A DNA stretch of 64,000 nucleotides from NCBI GenBank assembly GCA_014529385.2, contig CM043956.1, positions 63,864,620 through 63,928,619 on the forward strand. Reading direction: 5' to 3'. Position 1 is the first letter of the stretch, and the number at the start of each line of letters is the position of its first letter. The notes beneath the pieces are model-generated. The model was not told the origin of the DNA. It made no database searches and saw nothing but the letters and a program-made list of their open reading frames with translations. Of the stretch, positions 26,042 through 40,010 are shown piece by piece. This DNA comes from Adiantum capillus-veneris. Its lineage: Eukaryota; Streptophyta; Polypodiopsida; Polypodiales; Pteridaceae. A program made the position numbers and the translations under genes.

Positions 26042-27268
26042 TGAAAAAAGGGAGAAGACCTCACCACCACCAATTTTTTGGATAACTTTGACATCGCTTG
26101 TGTGGTTTCCAACAAGGATGACGATGCCTCATGGCTACAAATTTTTCCTCTATTGATGAAAGTAGAGGCCAAGTCTTGGTACAATGCTTTGCCCCAAGCT
26201 ACCAAGAATGCATGGGATATACTACGTGCTGCCTTTGTGAAGAGGTTTGGTGGAAGCACAACCTCAGAAAATTTATGGCATCTGTCTACTGACAGAGTAA
26301 AGCAGGGAGGTCTGCTAGAGTATGCCACTTACGAATCCAAGTTTGTGGATTTGTGGGAGCGATGGGTTGCCTCACTGGAGGAAGGTGAAGGAGCACCTAA
26401 TTTTTTGAAGAAGGACCGTTTCATTACTGGCGTGTGGTCGCCGCTTAAAGAGAAGGTGAAGGGGAGGTTCCCTGTAACATATGAGTTGGCAGTGGAAGTA
26501 GCCCACCTTAAAGACAAGAAGTTGCACATGCAAGCAAGAGTCAACGAGTCAGAGGAATCGAGGTCAGCCCAACTAACCCCAGTGACTGCAATAGCCACTC
26601 ATAGAACCTAGCCACAAGAGGCATCAAAAGAGCAGCAAGACCTGTTGAGTCGCATCACTACTCAGCTTGAGAGTTTATCTGTGTATCTGGTGCAGCAAGG
26701 GCATGCACCTGTCAAAAATCCAGATCAAGGGAGAGGACAACAAAGGCAAAACCAAGAATACCACTTCTACAATTGCGGGGAAGACATCCATGGCATGTAT
26801 TTACTACCCACATCCAAGAAGGTAGAACTTCAATAGAGGAGGAAGACAGAATTAGATCTCCCCACCAAGGGCAAGACCACCACCACCCAAGCAACTAGGG
26901 CCGATTCCACCAGTCCAAATCCTTCAACCACCTGTACAACCACCACCACAACCTCTCATTCCACTGCTACCTCCACCTCCGGCTGGAAACCAAGTAGTGA
27001 GTGTCATTAGACTGGAAGCTAAAGGGAACGCAAAGATAGAAGAACCGGTCCGAGAGAAGAACAAAGGAAAAGGAAAGGTAGAAGAAGTGGAAGCCATGGG
27101 AGTGAAGCGTGCTAGGCATGAAGAAGCCTCTCAAAGGGAGGATAAGATGAAAGGAAAAGGCGAGTCTAGCAAGCAGGCATCTAAGCCTCGACCGAAGATC
27201 GACATTGTGGATTTTTCACTGGGTGAGTATGCTAAACCATATGACCTAGTTCAGGATGTATTGACGTA
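26042..27268 (+). pseudogene. gag region of Gypsy C (fossil)
   Basis: The retrotransposon gag core (SWYNALPQATKNAWD, FVKRFGG, LLEYATYESKFVDLWERW) is followed by a coiled segment. A degenerate zinc knuckle (YHFYNCGEDIHGMYLLP) lies near 26760-26815, then a Pro-rich linker and a Lys-rich tail. Very close in protein sequence to gag of element I. Confidence 0.88.
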
Positions 27269-27314
27269 GGGTCCAAAGATAACTTGGCCCCAATTACTCC
27301 ATCTTGCACCAAGG

Positions 27315-29215
27315 ATGAGGAGGCAATGGACGAAGATGGTAAGTACAAGAAAATCAAGACCAAGGATAGATGGGGCTATCTTTGGGAGGAATCTTGACAA
27401 CATCCTATCAATCATGGATGCCCACATCAAGGGGAAACGTATCTCAAACTTATACATAGATGGTGGCGCACAAATATATGTCATGAGTGAGAAAATGATG
27501 CACCATCTAGGCCTAGAGGTACGTAGGCCAGCACCCTATCAAGCCAAAATGGCAAATAACGTCAGAGTGAAGTGCGTAGGCATTGTGAATGTAGTCAAAT
27601 TGAAGGCATTCAATACAGAAGTGGAGGTAAACATTTTTGTCATGCCGCACAAAGGGAGGGTCACCCTATCATTCTTGGAAGACCCTAGCTCATGGCTATG
27701 GAAGCTAAGCAAGACTGGAATACTAGAATGATTCAAATGAAGGATGAAAAAAGGAAGTCCATATTCTACGACATGAAAACAAAATCAATGCAACGTGATC
27801 TTGGAGGCATCGAAAGATGAGTTCACCAGTGACTCTTCAACCACCTCAGGATAAGAGACAACAAAAAGTGAAGAGAGCGACAGTAGCATCAAAGTAATGG
27901 GGGTCATCATCAAAGACCCAAAAAGATTGACACAATCTGAAACACCATTGGTGAAGAGAGGAAAGAATACGTCTCTATGCTAGGTAACTTCACCACATTG
28001 CTCATTGATGGTTATGACAAGATCACAGGCATCACAATGGTACAACACCGCATAAGACTCAAGGAAGGAAGTAAGCCAGTAGTGCAAAAGCTCAGAAGGC
28101 TTGGGATAATTCAACAGGAAGCATTGCTCAAAGAGGTAAGGATTTTGCTACAAGCAGGTTTCATTTACCCCGTCGAAGACTCAGAGTGGGTCTCTCCAGT
28201 GGTCGTCACGCCAAAGAAGAATGGTAAGTGGTGTAAACTACAAACCTCTCAATGCAGCTACAAAGAGGGATCATTTTCCCCTCCCATTCCAAGATGAGAT
28301 TCTCAATGAGGTAGCAGGTCATGAGCGCTACACAGTATGTGATGACTACTCAGGCTACTTTTAGATTAGCATTGCAGAAGAAGACCAGAAAAAGACAACT
28401 TTCATAACACCATGGGGATGTTTTTCTTACAAGGTGATGCCTTTTGGCCTCACCAACACTCCGGCCACATTCCAATGCTATGTAACTTTTTGCATCGACA
28501 GTTCTCGCTCTCTCCATTTGAGCAAGGTCTATGATGGTCAGGGTAGGCTGCAAGCCTTGGGTGGCCAGCTTAACATGGATAAAGTGTCACATTGGTGAAA
28601 CCAAGGTCACTCTTCTTGGCCATGTAATTTCATCAAAAGGGATTGAGGTTGACCCTAGCAAGATTCAAGCTCTAGTATCTCTGTCATCACCCACCACATC
28701 TAAGCAATTGGTCTCTTTCCTTCAGAAGGTAAGGTATTTGAGCAGGTTCATTCATTTGCTCTCTCAGGTGGTTCTCCCTCTACAACAAGTCACCCATAGA
28801 GATGTCTTCTCATGGAGTGAAAAAAATAAACAACAGTTTATCGAAGTGAAACAAATCCTGGCTACACTTCCCACCATAGATGGCATGAACCATTTTATGT
28901 GAACCCCAGTGTAGGAAGTGATACACTTGGAGCCATACTAATGAAAAAGGACCCCCAATCCTCTTTCATGCATCCTATCTACTTCTCTAGTCGTGTCATG
29001 ACCCCATCAGAAAAAGGATTCACCGCAATAGAGCACATGGTGCTTGCATTGATGTTTGCCACTACAAAGTTCTACTCTTATCTATTGCCTAGACAATTTG
29101 TAATTCTGACAATGGAAGAAGTTTTTTTGTATGTGATGCAACACATGGATGTCTCATCTAGAATCTCTAAGTGGATTGCTAGATTAAATGAATTTGATTA
29201 CACCATGTAGGTAGA
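27315..29215 (+). pseudogene. Protease, reverse transcriptase and RNase H region of Gypsy C (fossil)
   Basis: Protease around 27440-27700 (LYIDGGAQIYVMSE). Reverse transcriptase from about 28050 ([37 protein letters not shown]) with the thumb part to about 28780. RNase H to about 29210 (IYFSSRVMTPSEKGFTAIE). Order and motifs are those of Ty3/Gypsy pol. Confidence 0.85.
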
Positions 29216-29330
29216 AAACTCCACCAGGGCTAGTCTAGCAGGTATTCTTACTCATTGTCACTATGAGAAGAAGCTAAAGGTCAACACAGAAGGTAAAGAA
29301 GTGACACCAATGGTAGAAATTCCTAAGCTA

Positions 29331-29720
29331 GAAAGATCTCATTCTCTTTTCTTTGATGGAGCATACAAAATAACAATGGACCAGTCTACAGCCGGCATCA
29401 TCATTTTCAATGAGCAAAAGGAGAAGGTATTCTCTATTGGGCATTTGTTACACTCCCACTCCAGCAATGAATCAAAGTACGCAGCTCTAATTCTTGGATT
29501 AGAACAATGTATTTTGCAAGGGATTCAACGTCTAAATGTGTTTGGCGATGCTCTACTTTTGATAAAGCAGATAAATGGAACTTGGATTTGTAAAAATCAG
29601 GTTTTACTTGTGCCAATTATGCCAAGTTAAGGATCTTTTAAGAAAGTTTGAAGCAGTGCAGTTATTTCATGTCCCTAGGGTAGAAAATCAAGAGACAGAT
29701 GCTCTAGCCAAGGAGAGAAT
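29331..29720 (+). pseudogene. Second (archaeal-type) RNase H of Gypsy C (fossil)
   Basis: LFFDGAYK, AGIIIF, NESKYAALILGLE and GDALLLIKQI follow the pattern of the additional RNase H that plant Tat elements carry between the pol RNase H and integrase. Confidence 0.75.
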
Positions 29721-29849
29721 AGCCGATGTTCCCATAGGAGCAATCAAACTAAAACTACCCCTCTTTCAAGGTAGCGATGCTATGCCTGATATCACCAGCT
29801 TCTTAGATACAAGAGAGTGTCTTGAAGGGTACACCTAAGGCCAGAAACA

Positions 29850-31124
29850 ATGGCTTGTTAGGAAGGCTACAAGATACCGCCTCGTAAACAACAACCTATA
29901 TTGCAAGGGCAAAGACCAGATTCTCAGACGAGTGCCAATCTCTAGTTAGATCACGGAAGTAATCTCAAGTTTCCATGATGGTGTCTGCGGCAGCCATTTT
30001 TCTCTAGATATTACCAATAGGAAGATTCTACAGGTAGGATTCTCTTGGTCCAGTCTGAACAAGGATGTGCATCGTTGGTGTAAAACATGCAAAGCTTGTC
30101 AAGTGTCCAGTGATCGTACACTAACCTATGAGCCACAGACTGAGCCACAGACTCCTATCATCTCATATGGTCCGTTTGAGAAGTGGGGAATAGATGCAAT
30201 TGGTCCTCTACCAAGGGCCCAATCATGTAAACTATACATTTTAGTTGCTGTAGACTACATGACCCGATGGGTGGAAGCAGCAGCCACCACACGCATTACA
30301 GCCCAAGAAGTGGCGAAGTACATCTTTGAGCACATTTGTTGCCATTTTGGCACACCTCCAGACATAATATCTGATAGAGGGCCAGGTTTCAGAGGCGATT
30401 TGGTGGGAGTACTGATGAAAAAGTTAGGCATTACACGCCAACAGTCCACCCCATACTATCCACAGTGCAATGGTCTAGTGGAAAAGGTAAACGGCATGAT
30501 CTATAAGATCATCACAAAGCAGGTGAATAACCACACAAGTGATTGGGATAAGTATCTCATGGCTGCTCTTTGGGCCTACCGCATGACATTCTGAACATCA
30601 CTAGGTTTCACCCCTTTCCATCTGGTATATGGAAAGGAGGCCATTCTACCCATCGAAGTACAGATAGCCAGCTTGCAAGTCATGGCTAGCCAATTACAGC
30701 GCCCAATTGCCCATCTCTGCAACCACATCCTGGATCTAGAAAGGCTTTAGTTAGATAGGGAGGACGCGATCAATCACTATGCAGCACAAGCAGAGAGACG
30801 CCGACTCACATTCAATCAAGGGCTTAAGAAAAAGGGTCTGGAAAAAGGCATGTTAGTGTTGATTACGACAATAGATTTGACACTAGGAAAGATAAGAAAT
30901 TTCAATCCAGATGGGAAGGGCCATTCATTGTCAAAAGGCGCTACACCAACGGCAGCTACAAATTGATGGAAGCAAATGGTAGAATTCACAAGACAATAGT
31001 CAATGGATGGAGGCTAAAAACGTACTTTTTAAGATTTGATCAAAAGTTCATGCTAGATATTCCAGAAGAGGGAGAACCCTCCAACTCCACTACTAGAGAA
31101 TCAGAAGTAGAGCTAGAAGCATGA
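29850..31124 (+). pseudogene. Integrase region of Gypsy C (fossil)
   Basis: An H2C2-type zinc finger part (FHDGVCGSHF to CKTCKACQ) is near 29970-30100. The DDE core has WGIDAIGPLP, VDYMTRWVEA, ISDRGPGFRG and YYPQCNGLVEKVNG. The C-terminal end runs toward 31124. The polypurine tract AGAAGGGAGGGCTAA (31137-31151) abuts the 3' LTR. Confidence 0.87.
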
Positions 31125-31151
31125 ATGCCTCTAGCTAGAAGGGAGGGCTAA

Positions 31152-33666
<2,515 letters not shown>

Positions 33667-35970
33667 GATGCTTAGTTTTAGCCAAAGATACTGAGTCAAA
33701 TTCTTGTATGGGCGTTTTCATGACATCTCTATAAGTGTGATCTTTTAGATTAACCCTTGTTATTGATCCCACTTGCTTCAAGTACAAATAATTGTTTCCC
33801 CAATCCTGGATGAGTTGTACTTGTTCCCAAGATGATTTCATAATTGAGTTTCTTTCCAAAGTCCACTATTGTAAAGTGTGTTGATAATCAATCCCACAGG
33901 AATTAACTATGACATTTTCAAGCAGTCTTGAGGGTCTTTCTATGTGTCCATCAGCCAATTGCAATTTCATTCAAGTTTTTCTAATGATTGGTTTTTCCCA
34001 TGATTCTCATACTGCTTTCGTGGCTATGGCTATGCCTGTCTCACTATCCAATATCGCCATGGTTTCTATATTGTTATATCTCATTTGGAAGGGTTGTGTT
34101 TTCTTCTTCCCCTTAGTAGTATTCTCCAACTTTGTTCTTGGAACAGATCTAATCTCTTTGTTATCCAATTCGTGTTTCAATTTTTCCAAACAAATTTACG
34201 ATTAGCTCTTTATCCCCACCTTCTCTAGAGTTGTGTAGATCGTTCCATAAATATGGTCTAATTTTTAATAGTTCTCCTAAAGTAAGAGTGCATTGAATGG
34301 GTGTTTGAATGGATGTTTTCTACCTCTAGAGTCTATTCCGCTCTTTTTATCTGAGTGGTTTTACACATTATGGATTTGTCTTCATTATCTCCCAAGTAAG
34401 AGGATAGTGTTTTTAGAGTCATTGGTTTAGACATTCCTGAAGCTTTTGAGCCGCAATCCCCATACAAGGATTGTACATCCATGTCCATATCAGGAGGTTG
34501 ATTGTCTAACCAAACTTCCCCTACAGGAGCTAGCTTCAGATTTAGGCTCCCATCATTAATCTCTCTAATTTTTTCCCACAAGTGTCCTGGACAATCTTTT
34601 TCTACAAACGGAATTCCATCTAAGGCATCTTCACTACCAAGCACTATGAGTTCTGGCTCTTTAGTTTCAAGGTGGGGTTCTACCACCACTTCGGATTTCT
34701 CTTTACATGTTCCTTCCACAATCTCCTCAGGTTTTGCCATACTCTCGAGATTGGGTTTTTGTTTTTCCAGCATCTCTTGAGTAATTCTTACCAGTGCTTC
34801 CATATTTGGAGAAGGATAGTTTTTCCATTTGTTTTCCATGTTTTACCTGCTTTAAGTCCTACTTGGTAGGCTTCCAAGGCTGCATTGATTGGCTCAAAAA
34901 ATTTGTATACCAAAAATTGATCCTTTAAATTTCACCGTGGTTTCCTTGATTTCACTTCTAGTATCTTTCACTTTTTCTTGGAATAGTTTCTTTGCTTTCT
35001 CCTCGATTTCAGCCCTTTGTTTTTGTTTTCTCATCTCATACCTTTTGCTTCTGCTTCTCTTGGTCTTTTGAGAGGAAATTTTAGTATTCTCTAAATCATC
35101 AGAGGAGTTATGTTTCTTTTTCTTATCCTGGGCTTTGGTGATTACCTTGATTGGAACAATAGGTTCTCTCCAATGAGCTACTAGGTATCACTTGGACTAC
35201 GTTCACTACTGTTTTACCCTTGTTTAAAGGATTTTTTGAACAATATTCAGGAAAGTGTCCTCCCTTTGTATACAAAAAGCTTCCACTGGCTTAATGTTCT
35301 TGTCAGGCTCTGGGCCTTCATTTTTCCAGTGATCATCTGCACCATAGTTATGACAGTTTCTAGTTCTTGGCTTAATCATGGGTCTTACCATCGGAGGTCT
35401 AACACCTAGATTAGCTACATAGTACATCGGTGTAAGTTCTAGTGTAGTATAAGTCACACGTTCTTCCATTGGTGGTGGATGTGAATTATATCAGTCTCCT
35501 TCTATCATTATTGTAGATGGACTAAACTCAATATAGGGTGTAACAGGCACTAATGCTTGTTCATCTATAACTCCCTCTAAATGCATGTACTTTATACGTA
35601 CTGCATTATGTCCAGGATATGGAGGTTGTTGACCCAACACAGATTGAGGTCTTTCCATACCCATCAATGGTCTTTGAGCTAGGGCCATATTAGGTTGATA
35701 TCTGTACATGGGTTGTCCTTGTGGCCTCATAGGCACATATTGAACATTTCCATCATACTTTGGTCGGTAATAGCACTCATTGGTTTCATGGTTGGTCCAT
35801 TTATCCTCAATTGCACACAATTTATGCGGCCTCATTGGTTGTCCATGTTGAGGAATCCCTTGCCCTAGTCCCCTCATAGGTGCTTTTTTCATGTTATTCA
35901 TCATTTCCTTCATCCTTTTGAGCATGTCTTCTATGGCTGCAAGCACCAGACTTTTTCTAGTACTTGGAGA
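33667..35970 (-). mobile_element. Gypsy D, right part: gag and linker fossil, minus strand
   Basis: On the minus strand, a Met/Pro/Gln-rich stretch (KEMMNNMKKAPMRGLGQG, then PHKLCAIEDKWTNHETNECYY) is at 35491-35970. A zinc-knuckle-like RTRNCHNYGADDHWKNEGP is near 35370, followed by acidic linkers at 34333-34839. This looks like the nucleocapsid and gag-pol linker of the Gypsy element whose RT lies at 20558-22506. It ends abruptly at about 35970 against Copia E. Confidence 0.65.
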
Positions 35971-38900
35971 CTTATGAGCCAAGGAAATCCTGAAGTTGTC
36001 AAGTTTGATGCATTATGCACATTGCTGTTCCAAGAATCGCTTTTCAGAAAAAATAGAACTAGACAGTGTGCAGTTGAACATGCCTTTATTGCTGTACAAA
36101 GAAAAGGTGGTAACAACAACACAACCACTTCTTATGGTTCTTCCACCATGAGTGGAAAATCACCTGTTTCTAATGCTTTTGCTGGCAGCAATTCATCTGG
36201 AAATTCTGGTGATAAGGGCAAAAAGAAGATGCGTTGCCATGTTTGAAAAGCTAATGATCACTTGATCATGCAGTGTCCTAAGTTGATGGCCAAAGAGGCT
36301 AAGAAGAAAGAGGCTGGTTCCACTAATAATGCTGGTTTCACTACAAATGCAGCTATTGTTGAGTCTTTTGTGAAAGGAGACTGTGATGTTGATGTTGATG
36401 CAGAATGGGATTTTAGTGCAGAGTGCACTTATAATCCTGCTGTCCATGATGCATGCATATCACTTGCTGTAGATTCACATGTGTGGTATTTTGATAGTGG
36501 TGCTACAAAGCACATTACCTCATATCGTGATTTGTTCACCTCCCTTGAATCTTTCCCTCATGGGAATTCAGTTACTTGTGCCAACAATGCCTCTTATCCA
36601 GTTCAGGGACTTGGAAATATTGTGCTTACTGCTGCAAATGGTAGTTCTTTCACACTTGTTGATGCACTTTATGTACTTGGGATCAAAAAGAATATTTTGT
36701 CTTTATCTGCACTTGCTAGACTCGGTCTTGTAGTCAAATTTGTGGATGAAGGATGTAAAATATATGATCTCAATTCCGGTGATGAAATTGTTGCATCTGG
36801 CATTTTATGCGTGCAGACTGTATAAGCTCACTTTGTATGACAAGTGTGGGTAGAATTTTGCAAATGCGGTTGTGGATTCAAAGGCTATTTCAGATGCAAA
36901 ACTTTGGCATGCACGTTTTGGACATTTGAATTTTGCCAGTTTGCTGCGTTTGCAAAAATCTGATATGGTTGCTTCTTTGCCGCCTCATGAAGCACCTGCC
37001 AAACATGTTTGTGAAGGCTATATTTTGGGTAAGATGCAACATTTGAAGTTTTCAAAGGATGGTTCAGTTAGGGCCACATGCAGGTTCCAACTTATGCATA
37101 GTGATGTTTGTGGGCCCATGCAAACTCCATCCTTGGGCAATTACCTTTACTTCATGACTTTCCTTGATGATTACTCCAGGCATGCATTGGTATATCCGCT
37201 TAAAGCAAAGTCCGAAGTATTCTTGTGCTTCAAATTTTTTTTGGCTATGACTGAAAATGTCTCGAAATGTACTATGGGCACCCTCCGTTCCGATCGAGGG
37301 GGGGAGTCTATGTCTCATGAATTTAATGCAATTTTGGATAGTCGTGGGATAAAACACCAATGTATAGTGCCTTATACACCTCAACAAAATGGTGTTGCTA
37401 AGAGGAAAAACAGGTCACTTACAAAAAATGGCACAATGTGTGGTCAAAAGTCAATCTTTTCCACATTTGTTTTGGCTGGAGGCCATCATTTGTGCCACTT
37501 ATGTACTTAACAGGTGTCCTACAAAAGCTTTGTAGTCTATTACTCCATATGAAGCATGGTATGATAGAAAGCCTTCTATTGTGAACATGCATGTTTTTGG
37601 TTGTTTGGAATATGCTTTGGTGCCACTAACACAACGCAGAAAATTGGATGATAAGGCTGTCAAATGTATTTTTGTTGGATATATAGCAAAGGTTACAGGC
37701 TGTATCATCCACAAACAAAGTGTATCTTGGTCTCACAAGGAAATGTGTTTGTGGAAGATTAGCCCTTGATGTCATGTACTAGAGACAGTAATGTAAGCTC
37801 ACAAGACGTTTATGACACTTTGTTGCCTCTTTTTAGTGGTGGAAGTTGGAATGTAAATTCCAATGAGGCAAATGTACAGCCAATGGGGCTTTCTGAAAAA
37901 GATTAGCCTATTACTAATGCAGATGTACATGATGTACTTGATGAGAAAAGGGTTGAGAATGAGCACGCTAGAGGTATGCCTAAATGGCTGGTCATACTTT
38001 GCATGATAGTAAATTGGATGCACCTTTGTCTAGTCATACTCATTTAGGTTCTCTCCATACATCTTATGCATCAGATAGTTATGCTTTGGCTATGTCTAGC
38101 TTACATGATGTTGAGGAACTTCTGTCTTTTGATGAAGCAAAAAATTCAAAAAATTGGATGACTACCATGCAATCAGAATATGATGCACTTATTAGAAAAT
38201 GACACATGGACTTTATGTGATTTGTCTCCTGGAAAAAATGCCAGTAGTACAAAGTGGGTTTACAAGTTGAAATGCAAGCTGGATGATGAGATTGATCACC
38301 ATAAGGCTCGACTTGTTGCAAAAGGTTATGCACAACAAAACGGCATAGATTATGAAGAGACTTTTGCTGCCACTTGTCGTACGACTGCTGTGCATTTTCT
38401 ATGTGCATTGGCAACTTATTTTGGATGGGATGTACATCATTCCAACATTATTACTGCTTTCTTGAATGGTGACATATCTAAGGAAGTTTATATAATGTAG
38501 CCTTGCGGTTTTGTCAAGAAAGGACAAGAGGATAAAGGGTGCAAATGTAAGAAAGCTTTGTATCGGTTGAAGTGATCTCCTCGTGCTTGGTATGAGAAGG
38601 CTGACACACATTTGGTCAAACGAGGCTTTTGAAACAGTCCAATAAAAAGCACATTGTATGTAAAGCGTGAGGGTCATGTACTTCTCATTGTGGTTCTTTC
38701 CGTGGATGATTTGATGATCACTGGACCAAATGAGAGACATATTGCTGAATTTAAGGCTGATTTGAATGCTACTTTCAAGATGACAAATTTGGGACTATTG
38801 GGTATACAATTTAAGTAGTATGATGGTGGTATTGACTTGTGTCAAAAAAGTTACATAGAGACATTGCTATGTAATTTTGGACTAGAGGACTGCAAACCTA

Positions 38901-39118
38901 TCGCCACTCCGATGGAAACATGTTTGAAAGTAAGTCTTTATGATGCTGATGATCCTGCTAATGTCACTCCTCAGCAAACTGCTGTTGGTTGCCTCATTTA
39001 TGTATGCAACACGATGCCAGATATTTAGTTTGCAGTCTCACAAATCTGCAAATTTATGCATAGCCCAGGGTCTAAGCATTCACAGACTGTCAAGAAGATT
39101 ATCCGCTACTTGAGTGGC
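35971..39118 (+). mobile_element. Copia E fragment, plus strand, no LTRs seen
   Basis: The end of gag (with a Ser/Gly/Asn-rich stretch and a CHV...K.NDHLIMQC knuckle-like part near 36235-36270) is followed by protease (WYFDSGATKHITS near 36485). GAG-pre-integrase (LWHARFGHLNFASL) is near 36900. Integrase has HSDVCGPMQTPSLG, FLDDYSRHALVYPL, LRSDRGGES and PQQNGVAKRKNR, to about 37720. Reverse transcriptase runs from about 38180 (KWVYKLKCKLD, ARLVAKGYAQQNGIDYEETFA) to about 39110 (HSQTVKKIIRYLSGY). Both ends are cut off: the left meets Gypsy D, the right meets the LTR of Gypsy F. Many breaks; old. Confidence 0.85.
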
Positions 39119-39990
39119 TATTAGCATCAAGCTAACTCCGATAGCATCTTTCGGAGCTTTTATTGTAAAAACACTTAATATTTTGATGAATCGGGAATGT
39201 TGTAACTCCTACTTTCCAGATAAACAATGTAATTGATGAGATGGGGCTACAAGCTTCTAGATTGTATCAATCTATCTTTAGTTAGAGCTCCTAGATTATT
39301 AGTTTTGACCACAAAAACCTTGTCTAAGGTATAAAAGCCAATTTTTGTAAGTATTTTATAAGTTTGGATAATAGAAACACAACGTGAGCTAGCGACGCTC
39401 ACTTCTCTCCTTCTCGTGCTTCCTACTCCCTTCCCGGTTGTCACATTGCAGTGCCGTCTGTTGCGTTGTTGCAACCGTAGGTAAGAGCTCTACGCATTGA
39501 CGTAAGCATTTCATGGTAATCCGTAGCTTTTGACGTGGCCGATCCACGGCCTAATTTTATCATAAGTAGGAATTTAAGCTCATCATTGCTAAGCATTTAG
39601 ATGCATTCTGGGTCGAAAATGACTAGGTCAAAAACTCACTGTTGTTAATAGGCACGATTTTTGTACTTGACCTAAAGTGAGATATGAGACCATAAGCATG
39701 TGTGCTTAGGTCTTATAAACATGTCATAGAAGTTTCATAATGTTTGGATGTCGTTTGATGCTGTAACACTTGTGATTTGTTTGCCGATTAACGACTAGCT
39801 TTTGGTGATTTCAGTCCTTGAGTGTAGCTTGAGTTAGATGCGAGTTGTTTGTTTTTTTCCAAGAGATTGAAAACCTCTTGTAGCCTCTATGCACTAGTCG
39901 AGTCAGCTTTGCCCCATGGATTGACAATTACATTCGTGCTCTCGCTATGTCTGCAATAAGATAAGAGTGAGGGTAGACACCTGCACCACA
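39119..39990 (+). repeat. Probable 5' LTR of Gypsy F
   Basis: Ends ...CTGCACCACA directly before a Gypsy PBS. It contains a promoter-like GTATAAAAGCC near 39330. No partner LTR exists in the window, so the left end is set only by where Copia E stops. A small hairpin CTCCGA...TCGGAG lies at about 39136-39156. Confidence 0.6.
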
Positions 39991-39992
39991 TT

Positions 39993-40010
39993 TGGCGCCA
40001 CTGTCGGGGA
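39993..40010 (+). other. Primer binding site of Gypsy F
   Basis: TGGCGCCACTGTCGGGGA, of the kind found in many plant Gypsy elements. It differs from the sites of elements C and I. Confidence 0.75.
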
